DNA from: Balaenoptera acutorostrata
Taxonomy: Eukaryota; Chordata; Mammalia; Artiodactyla; Balaenopteridae
Length of the DNA stretch: 64,000 bases
Assembly: GCF_949987535.1 (NCBI RefSeq)
Contig: NC_080075.1
Coordinates: 1,612,001 to 1,676,000 of the forward strand
Direction of reading: 5' to 3'
In this document: positions 21,870-32,699 of the stretch, in pieces
How positions within the stretch are numbered: position 1 is the stretch's first letter
Layout: every line of letters begins with the position of its first letter
Position numbers and translations under genes: made by a program
Notes under the pieces: generated by a model
What the model saw: the letters and a program-made list of their open reading frames with translations, nothing else
Database searches by the model: none
What the model was told of the DNA's origin: nothing

Positions 21870-22669
21870 CTTTTTCATTTTGCATCTGAACAGAACTTCA
21901 AGGGAAGTTAAAAAGCAGACACTTTTCACTGCATGTGATTTGCTGTCCTCTGTATACAACAGTAGAGCTAAGACCTTTCTTTGCCTCTATTTTTTCCCAA
22001 AGAAGTGAGTATTTTTTCCTTTGTCACTGGAGCTCATAAACTGAGTCAGCCGTCTGCTTTAGAGAATGGGAAGTAAGACAGTGTTAAAATGTGAGCATTT
22101 TCTCCTATTTTCTACTCAGCCACGTAGTGTTAGCTTGGAAATAGGGCTGCACCCAGAGGGGCTTCTGAGACTGTCTCCTAATTGTAATTGCTTGTGGATG
22201 TTGGCTGTGTGTGTCACTAACCAACTCTGTGTTTAGAAACTGGAATTTGCAGCTTGAAATTGGCCGCAGTGAAAGTATTTATGCCATAGACATTGACAAA
22301 TGCTGCAAATCAGAGATTACCCTCCCTGCAGTGGCTTCCCAACATACTATGGGCTGCAACCAGCTTTCTCTTTTAACTCAAGACCTATCTCAGGTGGAAA
22401 TAGTCTATTTTATGCAAATAGGTTTCTATAAACCATAGTAATTCTTTTTATAAAATTCTCTCATTCCCTTTATTCAGAGGCATTACTTCTCAATTTCTTT
22501 TTGGCCCTTCCCAATTTTAGTCAGTTGGCTGTCTTTTCTTTTTGTTTACTTTAATCTCCAATAATCTTGCCTGTTCAGACTTTAGCCATATGTTCCCATT
22601 TCAAAGAAAGTTAAAAACAAGGTTTCACACAAGTGGGAAACCAAGATGTCCTTCTCAGAAGCTGGGAAG
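21870..22669. other. unclassified, no gene seen
   Basis: No recognisable repeat. Short frames only. It borders the poly(T) end of the RPS23 pseudogene. Confidence 0.4.
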
Positions 22670-22852
22670 TTTTTTATTTGGCATATGAAAATTGATTACT
22701 ATTGTGCTTTCACCATCAAAAACTTATGATCTTGGTCTTTCCTGTTGCCTTTGGATAAGGCCAAAAGAGAGACATTGGCTACTTTGGCAACCTTAAAGCA
22801 GACTCCAGGAATGTCACCAACAGCATGACCTCTGTGACCAAATCCAGCAACA
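22670..22852 (-). pseudogene. RPS23: processed pseudogene fragment of ribosomal protein S23
   Basis: RPS23 is a small-subunit ribosomal protein at the decoding centre. The minus-strand translation of 22851-22724 gives [17 protein letters not shown] and then [10 protein letters not shown], matching the C-terminal roughly 43 residues of RPS23. There are substitutions, including Arg-Lys to His-Arg after VAGFG and Arg to Cys after PGV. A one-base deletion near the end shifts frame through the normal stop. Downstream on the minus strand comes 3'UTR-like sequence (tggtgaaagcacaatagtaa), then AATAAA and a short A run (22670-22679). Lack of introns and the A-tail show retroposition; about the first 100 residues are missing (5' truncation or later decay). 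Not functional. Confidence 0.88.
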
Positions 22853-22869
22853 AGATTGGAACAATTTGA

Positions 22870-24710
22870 AACAATTCTCTATCATTCTTAGCTACTTCTG
22901 CCCCAGTTGTGTAGAGAGAGAGATTTTAAGAACTGAGTTATGCAATTGTGAGGGCTAACAGATACAAAATCTAAAAAAGACCTTCCCAGGGACTTCTCGA
23001 CTGGTGTTTGACAACATATCTGGGTGCCATGGCCAAGCTGACACTTGTAATTAACCATCACAGCAGCTACTGTTAGACTATGAAGAAATATGTTTTGTAT
23101 TTTAAATTTTCATTCTTCTCTTCAATACATGGAAAACAATCTTACTGCTGTGGGAAAGGAATGATAAGCTGTTTGTCCTTTAGAGAAGGTGCTCTGGGAC
23201 CCAGAGTCGTCCAGTTCAGGTCTTTCCTGACTTATGTGGACTTTGCAGGGATCACTTAACTTTCCTGTGCCTGAGCTTGCTGGTCACCCAAGGGGACCTC
23301 GCTGAATGTGGTCTGGGGAAAAGAGAAAAACTGCTACTCGGTGTTAACGGAGTCCATGATGTCTCTTCACACTCCTTTGAAGAAAGGGGCTATGAGAACA
23401 CAAATGTGATTATGATGAGAGATTTAACACTTCCGTTAAGATAGGAACAGATATTTCTGAATTTCTTCTGAGGGCATTCAAATTAAAAGCATCTCTGAGC
23501 TACCTGAAGTGCTGTGTTGGGAATAATTACTGAAGTTTTTCTTTAGCCAGCCATTATACACTCTCATAATTACTGTCATTTTTCTGGCAAAAATTCACAA
23601 TCAGATACTGAAAAAACATACAGGACAAGATTTTTGATTAAGAAATAATAAACTTGACAAATGTTACAACTAAATGTCTCCTTTTGTTTCTGATCCAATT
23701 TTTTTTTTAAAACGTGCTTTTTTTTTTCAGACATGGAAGAATGATTAGGGGAAAAATGTTGAATCTTAAAATTTCGTATGTTTGTGTTACTGACCATAGA
23801 AAATATAGTATTTGAGGCTTATTGTCATGGTGAACCTATCTAGTGACATTATTCATTTTATTATATACAGAATCCTGTGTTGCTTCATACCAGGAAAAGT
23901 GGCTAAAATAATTGTCTGAATAATTCTATAAAAACAGATACCTATTTTTTTTTTCAAATTTCCCCAAGTATCTAGGGAGGTGGGGGAACTTGAGTTTAGA
24001 ACCCACATTTTCAACGTGATTACTCTAATTATTCATGTAGACATAACTTAGTTTCTTCTTATGGCTAACAAATGTAGATATAGACTTTTATTTCCCTGTG
24101 GTGAGAGATTTTAAATCTCATTCTTAAACAAGCTCTCATAAGAGCTTGTATTTATCTGACAGCCACTTCTGTTTCGTTCTATGGAGGAGACTGTGGAAAG
24201 TTAATTTCTCACTGCCATTAAGTACCAACATTAATTTGGTCTTAATTATACCTAATTTTGTATAGACGTTGAGAGATTTGATGATCAGTTTATAAAATGA
24301 AAAATATCCTTCCATTCTTACAAATACAAAGAAATGTGTAAAGTCTCCTCACTAATAAAATTCGAAGTACCTTTGATGATTTTGTTTACTCCAGGCTCAC
24401 ATAAATGATGATTGCTTTCAGTCTTGTCAAACTAATTCTCCTTACAGACTATGAAGTATATTCCAGACTGTAAGCGAATAATACATCTTGCTCCGTGGGC
24501 CTTTTACAACTTCTCCTCCTGCACTTATTCTCATTATTTTCTAACTTCTCACGCTAACATCCTGTATTACTTCACTCTACCGATTCTTACAATGGCTGAC
24601 CTGAGACCTTTAACATTCTTTTTCAGGATTTAGAAATAATTTTTAATGGAAATAAAAATTACCATAAAATTCACTCAGAATATGGAAATTAAAGCTATGG
24701 AAAGAATGTT
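22870..24710. other. mostly unclassified AT-rich DNA
   Basis: Apart from a possible MIR near 23190-23290 I recognise no element. A 9-bp perfect hairpin (acaagctct/agagcttgt, loop cata) sits at 24128-24149. No frame resembles a gene. Confidence 0.4.
23190..23295 (-). mobile_element. possible MIR fragment, antisense
   Basis: 'gggacccagagtcgtccagttcagg...ggatcacttaactttcctgtgcctgagcttgc' resembles antisense MIR (3' segment followed by the core). Diverged. Confidence 0.4.
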
Positions 24711-24714
24711 ACAG

Positions 24715-24850
24715 ATATTTAACTCCATTATTTTAGAGTTAAAGGAACTGAGATCAGGAAATTTGTTAAAGATTTCTCCAAGGACACATATTTAATGTCT
24801 CATTTATTTGGACCCATGTTCCAGTGCTCTTTCTACTATCCCACCGGGGC
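24715..24850 (+). mobile_element. MIR SINE fragment
   Basis: 'ttttagagttaaaggaactgagatcaggaaatttgttaaagatttctccaaggacacat...ccatgttccagtgctctttctactatcccacc' follows the MIR core-to-3' order. Confidence 0.6.
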
Positions 24851-25244
24851 AATAAGTAGATAGCTATTTATCAGTTACTAATCAATAATAGCTTACCACA
24901 TTATAATCTATTCTGTGCAACAATCTATTCTTAAGTTCAGTTGGAAAGTGAGTGTTTAAGAGAAAATGTTAGGGAGTGTTTGGGGAGAAAAATATTAGAG
25001 GAATGAGATATTTAGTGTAGAAATTTGAATCTTGTGATTGAATAAATATATTTTATAAATAAATCAGACCAGGGATCAAATTCCAGCCTGACAGTGTGAT
25101 GTGCTTTGCTGACTAACTCTCCAGTAAAATTGGTGAAAATTAGTTATTAGAAAGTCAGACTCTGGAACTGGTTCTAAATGCAAACAGAAAGTGAAGCAAA
25201 ATTTATTCAAATATATCTATGAAAATTTGTTAAGAAAGGCAAGA

Positions 25245-26310
25245 GTCTGCTGTGTTTGACCCAAGATTGCTCCCACCCTGTCATCTCTCCTCACCTCAGT
25301 GATACAGAGACTCCATTCCAGACTGCTGTAGTCAGGAACGCAGGCTTCTCTCTCCTCCCAGATCCAGTTTGGAGGGCTTTCTTCCCGGAAGGAGTAGAAC
25401 TTTAACTCTTCTCATCCCGTCCCCAGCCACCTGTTGCCGAACCTCAGTTCAGGGAAAGTGCAGTTGAGGGATAAGGGTATCCTTCCTCTGCCCTGCCCCA
25501 CTCACTGGACAGGGGCTCTACCTTGAGTGCAGCTGAGATCCTGGGGCCAAGCTGCACTTTCGCTGGCTTATGAGGTGGTGTTTACATTCCAGGAGACAAG
25601 ATGAGAGGATCTCAAGCTGCGGCCCCCTCCCACTCTCGGCCACTGAACTGCAGCTCCCAAAACAGGGGCGTCACTCAGAGAGAAGTTTGCCATCGTCCTC
25701 ACACCAGCTCCAGACTCTTGGCTCAGACTTTATGCTAAGGGGGCCAGGGAGAATCAGCCCATAAAACAAATAGAATCTTTTCCCATCAGAATTGATCTCA
25801 TTTACAACAGAGTGTGGAGAAGTTAGAACCTAAAGCACTGTCAAGAATGCTGGAGGCTGTGGTGAAAGACAAATGAGGGGTTGTTTGTAGACTGAAGATG
25901 GTACAACCTAGATTGTGTACCGGCTACTTCGGAGGATAGAACTAGGGAATAAAGAGCCCTCCTAGAGTCAGAGCAAATATAAAAAATGGACCTTAGAAGT
26001 TAATCCGCAAATTGCGGACCTTAGAAGATGCTGCAATTTGACTGGATTAGCTTGTAGAGCAGTTTAGGTCTCAGAGAATTTCTGAAAACAGTAAAACAAC
26101 CAGCAACAATTAGTGGAGTTCAGAAGACCTCATGCTATACTTAGAACCTCCACCTTGTCCTGGTCTGTTAGGTGACCACTAATTTAAAAACAAAACTGAC
26201 CTTAATCAGCCTTCCCTCCCTCCACATGACCCTCTCCAGAGGGCTTCCAGCACTGATACCAGTAGACCCCAATGATGAAAACACGGAGGCCCTTCAGGGG
26301 AGTAAGAGAG
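25245..26310 (+). mobile_element. old L1 (L1M) 5'UTR, sense
   Basis: Matches an L1M 5'UTR in order: 'acagagactccattccagactgctgtagtcaggaacgcaggcttctctctcc', 'ggagggctttcttcccgg', 'aaactgcagctcccaaaacaggg', 'taaaacaaatagaatcttttcccatcag', then 'agttcagaagacctcatgctatacttagaacctccacc' and 'aagggtcaagggcttcctgtaagtca' near its end. Old L1 5'UTRs carry the internal Pol II promoter; this copy is decayed. Confidence 0.7.
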
Positions 26311-26660
26311 TTCTTACAGATGAAGGGTCAAGGGCTTCCTGTAAGTCATTCTGTTCTGACAGTAAGTGGAGTACCCTGTGTCATTAACGAATTTTTGAGA
26401 TAAAAATAATGGGTCACTGCTTTATAAATGAGAACCAAAAATGTATTTCCAATGTCAGCTATCTTCTCCTTAGCAGGGCATTTTTTTCCTTCAAAAAAAT
26501 TGCAGTTTTACCTGAGTATTTAGGGCAACTGCAGGTGGGTCTTCTGCTAGTGTTGTTTATTGGTGCACATCGGTGAAAAGGAGCAAAAATAACAGAACAC
26601 TGAAATGTAGCGACATGAGTGGCAGACACTGAGCAATCCTTGTGCAACGTAGGAAGAGTT
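26311..26660. other. unclassified, no gene seen
   Basis: Short stretch between the L1M 5' end and the younger L1. Nothing recognised. Confidence 0.35.
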
Positions 26661-28261
26661 TTTGCTGCTGATTTTATTTTATTTTTTTAATTTTTCTTTT
26701 TTTTCTTTTCTTAACATCTTTATTGGAGTATAATTGCTTTACAGTGGTGTGTTAGCTTCTGCTGTATAACAAAGTGAATCAGCTATACATATACATATAT
26801 CCCCGTATCCCCTCCCTCTTGCGTCTCCCTCCCACCCCCCCTATCCCACCCCTCTAGGTGGTCACACAGCACCGAGCTGATCTCCCTGTGCTGTGCGGTT
26901 GCTTCCCACTAGCTATCTATTTTACGTTTGGTAGTGTATATACGTCCATGCCACTCTCTCACTTCGTCCCAGCTTACCCTTCTCCCTCCCCGTGTCCTCA
27001 AGTTCATTCTCTACATCTGCGTCTTTATTCCTGTCCTGCCCCTAGGTTCTTCAGAACCATTTTTTTTTTAAGATTCCATATATATGTGTTAGCATACGGT
27101 ATTTGTTTTTCTCTTTCTGACTTACTTCACTCTGTAGGACTGTCTCTAGGTCCATCCACCTCACTACGAATAACTCAATTTTGTTTCTTTTTATGGCTGA
27201 GTAATATTCCATTGTATATATGCACCACATCTTCTTTATCCATTCATCTGTCGATGGACACTTAGGTTGCTTCCATGTCCTGGCTATTGTAAATAGAGCT
27301 GCAATGAACATTTTGGTACATGACTCTTTTTGAATTATGGTTTTCTCAGGGTATATGCCCAGTAGTGGGATTGCTGGGTCGTATGGTAGTTCTATTTTTA
27401 GTTTTTTAAGGAACCTCCATACTGTTCTCCATAGTGGCTGTATCAATTTACATTCCCACCAACAGTGCAAGAGGGTTCCCTTTTTGCACACCCTCTCCAG
27501 CATTTACAGTTTGTAGATTTTTTGATGATGGCCATTCTGACTGGTGTGAGATGATATCTCATTATAGTTTTGATTTGCATTTCTCTAATAATTAGTGATG
27601 TTGAGCATCCTTTCATGTGTTTGTTGGCAATCTGTATATCTTCTTTGGAGAAATGTCTATTTAGGACTTCTGCCCATTTTTGGATTGGGTTTTTTGTTTT
27701 TTTGATATTGAGCTGCATGAGCTGCTTGTATATTTTGGAGATCAATCCTTTGTCAGTTGCTTTGTTTGCAAATACTTTCTCCCATTCTGAGGGTTTTCTT
27801 TCGTCTTGTTTATGGTTTCCTTTGCTGTGCAAAAGCTTTTAAGTTTCATTAGGTCCCATTTGTTTATTTTTGTTTTTATTTCCACTTCTCTAGGAGGTGG
27901 GTCAAAATGGATCTTGCTGTGATTTATGTCAAAGAGTGTTCTGCCTATGTTTTCCTCTAAGAGTTTTATAGTGTCTGGCCTTACATTTAGGTCTTTAATC
28001 CATTTTGAGTTTATTTTTGTGTATGGTGTTAGGGAGTGTTCTAATTTCATTCTTTTACATGTAGCTGTACAGTTTTCCCAGCACCACTTATTGAAGAGGC
28101 TGTCTTTTCTCCATTGTATACTCTTGCCTCCTTTATCAAAGATAAGGTGACCATAGGTGTGTGGGTTTATCTCTGGGCTTTCTATCCTGTTCCATTGATC
28201 TATATTTCTGTTTTTGTGCCAGTACCATGCTGTCTTGATTACTGTTTTGCTGCTGATTTTA
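26661..28261 (-). mobile_element. young 5'-truncated L1 with 16-bp target-site duplication
   Basis: Flanked by perfect tttgctgctgatttta copies (26661-26676 and 28246-28261). The tail is the T/A-rich run after 26672. The 3'UTR is at about 26712-27050. From about 27051 to 28245 the minus strand encodes the C-terminal part of L1 ORF2 (recognisable pieces: [75 protein letters not shown]). ORF2 is split over three frames by shifts near 27.8 and 27.48 kb, so no full product. ORF2 is the endonuclease/reverse transcriptase; only the end of the RT region and the C-terminal part remain. Confidence 0.97.
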
Positions 28262-28479
28262 AAAACAGAACTTTCCTCCGGGTAAAATGAAGGGCATTCT
28301 CCCAAGTGGCTGTAAACACTTCGGAAAAGAACCGAAGGAAAGGAAGCAAATGCGATGACTTTGCTTTAAACCCAGTGGCCTGAATGTCTCAGCAAGTCGT
28401 CCCCGCAACATGGGTATTTTCATATTCAGAGACACAGGCTCAGTGCCAGACCACAAGTAAAGAGCCCGAGTCTCTTTGG

Positions 28480-28760
28480 CGCCCACTGTGTGCCAGGCGG
28501 GGTCCTAGGTGCCTGGCGCGCCCACCTGCACCCTCCATCACGGCAGGTGCACAAAGGTGCCCCCTCTTCAGGTGAAGGGAGGAGCTTGAGGGTGGGTACC
28601 CGACGTTCTCAAGCGCACACAGCCAGGGAGCGTCGTGTTACTTCATTTGAATCCTAGTGAAAACACTTCACGTAGTTGTTTCCGTGTGATTTTATAGCTG
28701 AGGAGTCGTGTCAGGGAATTCAAGCGGCTCATCGGTGGACAGGTTTCCAGCAAGCGGCGG
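28480..28760. mobile_element. possible MIR in the CpG-rich block
   Basis: 'cgcccactgtgtgccaggcggggtcctaggtgcctgg', then a 'gtgcaca..aggtgaagggaggagc' block and 'ttctcaagcgcacacagccagggagc' follow MIR order (core, then the acacagct block). Diverged and CpG-enriched. Confidence 0.4.
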
Positions 28761-28839
28761 AGCGAACTGATGCGCAGCGTCTGCGCGGTGACAGGCGCCC
28801 CGTGACGCTCTTCTCCTCAAGGGGCGTCCAGATGGGCAG

Positions 28840-29012
28840 CGAGGTCGCACCTGGGAGCGTGTTAGGAATGCAGAGTCCCGGACCCTCCCCAGACCTGCTG
28901 CGTCCCATCCTCATTTTAACAGCGCCCCCTCCACCGTCTCCCCCGCCCCCGACCCCCAGGGATTGTGCAGCGCACGAACCTTTGAGAATCAGTCCCCTCA
29001 TCCTCTGCTCCC
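28840..29012. mobile_element. MER5A-like (hAT) DNA repeat
   Basis: 'cacctgggagcgtgttaggaatgcagagtcccggaccctccccagacctgctg', 'attttaacagcgcccc' and 'acgaacctttgagaatcagt' reproduce the order of the short palindromic hAT repeat MER5A. Confidence 0.6.
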
Positions 29013-29207
29013 CTCAGATGAACAGCCTGGAAGCACGTCGACTACTTCAGGGTTTCACCTGCGCTTTCCAGAAGCCCCCTGAGATTGATAGACACTCCTT
29101 GCCTGTCCCCAGCCACAGCCCTGCCGGCCCCGCCCCCAGTCCCCACCCAGACAGAACCCCCCGCCCCCATCCCGTGTACAGAATCCCCGGCTCCAGGGAG
29201 AGATGAA

Positions 29208-29250
29208 TCAAGTTGAAAGTTCCAAGTTGAAAGTTCTCTTTTCAACTTGA
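29208..29250. repeat. inverted repeat with internal direct repeat
   Basis: tcaagttgaaa (29208-29218) and tttcaacttga (29240-29250) are perfect 11-bp inverted arms around a 21-base loop. The left arm motif aagttgaaagtt is repeated at about 29224, giving two alternative pairings. Confidence 0.8.
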
Positions 29251-29769
29251 CCACGCGAAGCAGCATCGCCTGGTAAAAGCTACTGCTGGTTCCGCTGCGA
29301 GAGGCGCCCACCCACTTCCTCCCGGAGATGCCCCCAAAGAGCTCTTCAGTTCCAGACGGCGTCGGCAGGGCTTATGTCTGGGCTGTTCCATTGATCTCTA
29401 TTTCTGCTTTTGAGCGTGTAGTCTGGCCCTCTGCGCTGTGCGCCCGGAGGTGTGCTGGACAGAGTTTTTAGTGGAGGTGGCCCTTCTCTCAACCTCATTG
29501 TCTCGAAACGTGCTTGTTCTCGTCTGGGTGAGAACTGATTGCAAGGCTGCCTGCCCTTTCCTGGCGTTTTCTGTAATGTATATGATATGACATGTGAATA
29601 TGGTTGGGCGTGCCCTAACCCCCTGCCCCCGCCCCATGTCTGATCAAACCGTGGAGAAACACGCGTGCTGCTGCTGGGACGCGAGAAGAGCATCTCACAG
29701 GGGGCCCTGCGATGGGAAGGAGCGCGTACACAGTGCAGTACACAGGGTATAACACTTTAAGGCCCCGCA

Positions 29770-30485
29770 GGATTGTGTTTTTTTAGATATGAATTAGTAA
29801 ATTCTCCTTTAGCACTTTGTACGATGCAAAGAACTTTCTCATTGTCAGTTACAGCGTTCTTGCGATCTAATATGTGTATCTTCATTATTCTAGGGGCAGC
29901 AAATGTCACTTATTAGCATAATTTCATTTTTGATTTTCTTAATGAGTCTAATGGTAAAAATGTTTCCCTAATGGACAGAAGTGGCTGAAAATATACGTGA
30001 CTCATAGTTTCCGCTCTGGATTGGTTAAATCATAGTGGTTGGACCAGAAAATCTGCTTTGATAGTGTCTCTTGATTTTCCTTATATTACTGAAGTTATAT
30101 TTTGGTCTATTTTAGTGGCTTCATCTTTCATTGTCTTTTTTGACTCAATGTTAAAAATATCATAGACACTTTAGAGGCATTTAATTCCAACCTCCTTAGT
30201 TAAACCTCTTGTCCAGATATTGTAAACAGATAGTTTATAAGTTGCTCCAGTTATTTAGAGGCTGCTCTTAGTCAGATTATTCAGCGTTGCCTTACTGAGC
30301 AATTTCTGCAGAGCTGTGGCTCAGTTATAATTCCAGGCATAGGAGTAGATTGCTATTCTTCTACCTTTAAGCCAAAGCCATTCTAGCTACTTAAAAATAT
30401 AATCATAAATAAACAGTACACTCCAAAAGGATAGGGCTGTATCTTCAGTGCACATAGCCTGTCTAGCAAGTAGCATTTTTTAGAA
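29770..30485. other. unclassified AT-rich DNA
   Basis: No gene or repeat recognised. Confidence 0.35.
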
Positions 30486-30488
30486 AAA

Positions 30489-30595
30489 TTATTAATTCAT
30501 TCAGTAACTATTTACTGATTATCGGGCACTATGATAGGTTCTAGAGATACTATGAAAACCAAGATACATATTAATCATTGTCTCTCCTACCAAAA
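30489..30595 (-). mobile_element. L2 3' end, antisense
   Basis: 'attaattcattcagtaactatttactgattatcgggcactatgataggttctagagatac' is the antisense L2 3' terminus. It directly precedes a sense L2 piece. Confidence 0.55.
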
Positions 30596-30597
30596 TG

Positions 30598-30720
30598 TGG
30601 GCGTTACAAGGGCAAGGACTTTTTGTCTTATCCATTGCTTGTTCAGTCCTTGCACCCAGAAGAGTGCTCGGTACATAACTGTTCTCAGTAGGTCTGTTGA
30701 ATGGGTGGGTGAAGTAAGGG
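30598..30720 (+). mobile_element. L2 3' end, sense
   Basis: 'acaagggcaaggactttttgtcttatccattgcttgttcag..gcacccagaagagtgctcggtaca..ctcagtaggtctgttgaatggg' is the sense L2 3' end. It lies head-on against the antisense copy. Confidence 0.65.
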
Positions 30721-31010
30721 AGTAATGCCAGTGGTCCAGTGTAGGAGACAAGTAAACACAACAAACATATGACACTATTTCAGATCATGATAATGGCTCT
30801 GAAGGAAAAAAAGAGACTCTTGTTCTTTGTTTTTTAACATATGTCATAACCACTTTTGGGAATGTCTTCCTTGTCTCACTATGGCTATGAAAAAACCAAT
30901 GCCATTTATTTATTTATTTATTTTATGGAAGAGAACATTTCTTTTTATAATTTGAAACAGTGAAATAGCTAACTGGAGCGGTTAAGGTGTGGTCCTTTAA
31001 GAAATATGGA

Positions 31011-31368
31011 AGAGGACTTCCCTGGTGGCGCAGTGGTTAAGAATCCGCCTGCCAATGCAGGGGACATGGGTTCGATCCCTGGTCCGGGAAGATCCCACAT
31101 GCCACAGAGCAACTAAGTCCGTGCGCCACAGCTACTGAGCCTGCGCTCTAGAGCCCGCGAGCCACAACTACTGAGCCCGCGTGCCACAACTACTGAAGTC
31201 CGTGTACCTAGAGCCCGTGCTCCACAACAGGAGAGGCCACTGCAATGAGAAGCCCATGCACCACAACGAAGAGTAGCCCCCGCTCACCGCAACTAGAAAA
31301 AGCCTGCGCGCAGCAACGAAGACCCAACGCAGCCAAAAATAAAATAAATTAAAAAAAAAAAAAAAAAA
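31011..31368 (+). mobile_element. CHR-type SINE, full length
   Basis: gacttccctggtggcgcagtgg start with tRNA A-box region, gggttcgatccc B box, two ccacaactact units and an aaaataaaataaatt plus A18 tail. The target duplication aagaaatatgga is at 30999-31010 and about 31367-31378. This is the best reference copy in the window. Confidence 0.97.
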
Positions 31369-31385
31369 GAAATATGGACGATTCA

Positions 31386-31500
31386 TTTACTCAACAGTAT
31401 TTAGTTAGTGCCTGCCAGGCATCAGGCACTGTCCAAGATTCAGGAATTCCAGCAATGGCCACACAAACAAGGGAGGTTCCTGGGCTCCTGTCTGCTCTGG
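31386..31500 (-). mobile_element. L2 3' end, antisense
   Basis: 'ttcatttactcaacagtatttagttagtgcctgccaggcatcaggcactgtccaagattcagg' followed by 'caatggccacacaaacaagggagg' matches the antisense L2 terminus. Confidence 0.6.
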
Positions 31501-31504
31501 GCGT

Positions 31505-32265
31505 CTCTAACTAGACTCTTGGGGTGATCCCAAGGTCACTTTGTGCACGTGTGTGAATCAGGACAAGCACAGGTCTAGAACTGAGTTCCCTTAAAGGGTC
31601 AGGGCTTCAGGCAGATACCTGGTGAAAACTCTTGAAGACACATTCAAGGTCCAAGTTACCCCTCAGCATGATAATAACAACTCAAATGCTCGCCTACAGC
31701 TTAGAGACCTAGACCAGTCCTGTTTTTACACTATCATTTAAAATCTCTGAGTTTTACTTTCCTAGATGGCAAAAAGGATGTCTAACCCAGTGGTCACCTA
31801 GAGATTCCTGGGTACCTAAGTGGTTCTTCTGCATGGGTTAGCAGTATGATGCTTTAAACATCCCTTTCTTGCATGTAATACTTAGTATAAATATCTAACT
31901 TATGAATGAGGCATAGCTTAAGTTCTGAGGGGGACAGAGAGAGTGCACATTTCCTGACTTCCCACAGGCTCCTACACGACACTCTCCCTTTTATTTCCAT
32001 CCTTATTAACCTCTCTTCTATCCTCTCCTGCCTCATTCTTCTGCTCCCCTTTCCCTGTCACACTCGCGCCTTCTGTTAAGCACACATCCCCGGAATCCCA
32101 TTTCTCCTGTTCCTCTTTCACATAATCTTTTTAGCATCCTCAAATTTTTAATTCACTATTTGTGTTTCACACAGATCAATTTTTAATACGCCTCTTCACC
32201 GTACTAACTGGATGAAAGTCCCCCCTCCTCCCCTGCCAGGGAGCTTTCTCTAATTTCCTCCCTCT
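31505..32265. other. unclassified, possible MIR remnant
   Basis: A weak antisense MIR-like patch is at about 31690-31790. The rest, including a pyrimidine-rich stretch 31980-32130, has no assignable family or gene. Confidence 0.35.
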
Positions 32266-32269
32266 GTAA

Positions 32270-32560
32270 ATCTATCATTTAATTCAGCAATTATTGATTA
32301 AGCTTTACCACATGCCAGGGACAGGATACACATTGGTGGGCACATCAGACACAGCCCCTGTCTTCCCTGAGCTGATAATCAGAGGAGGAAGACATACCAT
32401 AAATGCTTAGGGACACAGAAAATTCCTTGAGATAACTGCTCTGAAGAAGATGAACAAGGTAGAGATGAGCAGACCGGTGGGGGAGTCTGCTGAGTGCGTG
32501 TTGTAGAAGCAGACAGTGAAAGGCTGTGAAGAAGGTGGCCGCGGAAAGACCAAACATAAG
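32270..32560 (-). mobile_element. L2 fragment, antisense
   Basis: 'atttaattcagcaattattgattaagctttaccacatgccagggacaggatacac', 'cagacacagcccctgtcttccctgagctgataatcagagg' and the purine-rich gagatgagcagaccgg block follow antisense L2 order. Confidence 0.5.
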
Positions 32561-32699
32561 TGCATGCAGGGCAGCTATGCCAGTCTGCGTGAAAGCTTTG
32601 GGGTAGCAAAGACAGGTCTTTTTTAAAAAACTGTCTACTGTGTCAGATTTTGAGGGGCAAATTAGAAGAAGAGAAATACGCAGAAATGCCTAAGGTATG

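Larger units (their letters stand above)
28470..29765. promoter_or_regulatory. CpG-rich block, possible CpG island
   Basis: In an otherwise CpG-poor, AT-rich window this 1.3 kb is GC-rich. By hand I count roughly 55 CpG in the first 890 bases, an observed/expected near 0.7 (approximate). It contains CpG clusters such as gcggcggagcgaactgatgcg (28754 on), gcgcggtgac and acgcgtgc. Parts are derived from MIR-like and MER5A-like repeats. Frames of up to 176 codons are GC artefacts without family resemblance. I see no TATA box. It could be an orphan CpG island, a distal promoter or merely unmethylated old repeats. Confidence 0.4.

Noticed and set aside
26661..28261. Active, coding L1
   Set aside because: It lacks ORF1, the endonuclease and much of the reverse transcriptase, and the remaining ORF2 is frameshifted.
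28676..29206. 176-codon plus-strand frame
   Set aside because: It crosses MIR-like and MER5A-like repeats, its length follows from high GC, and it has no recognisable domain.
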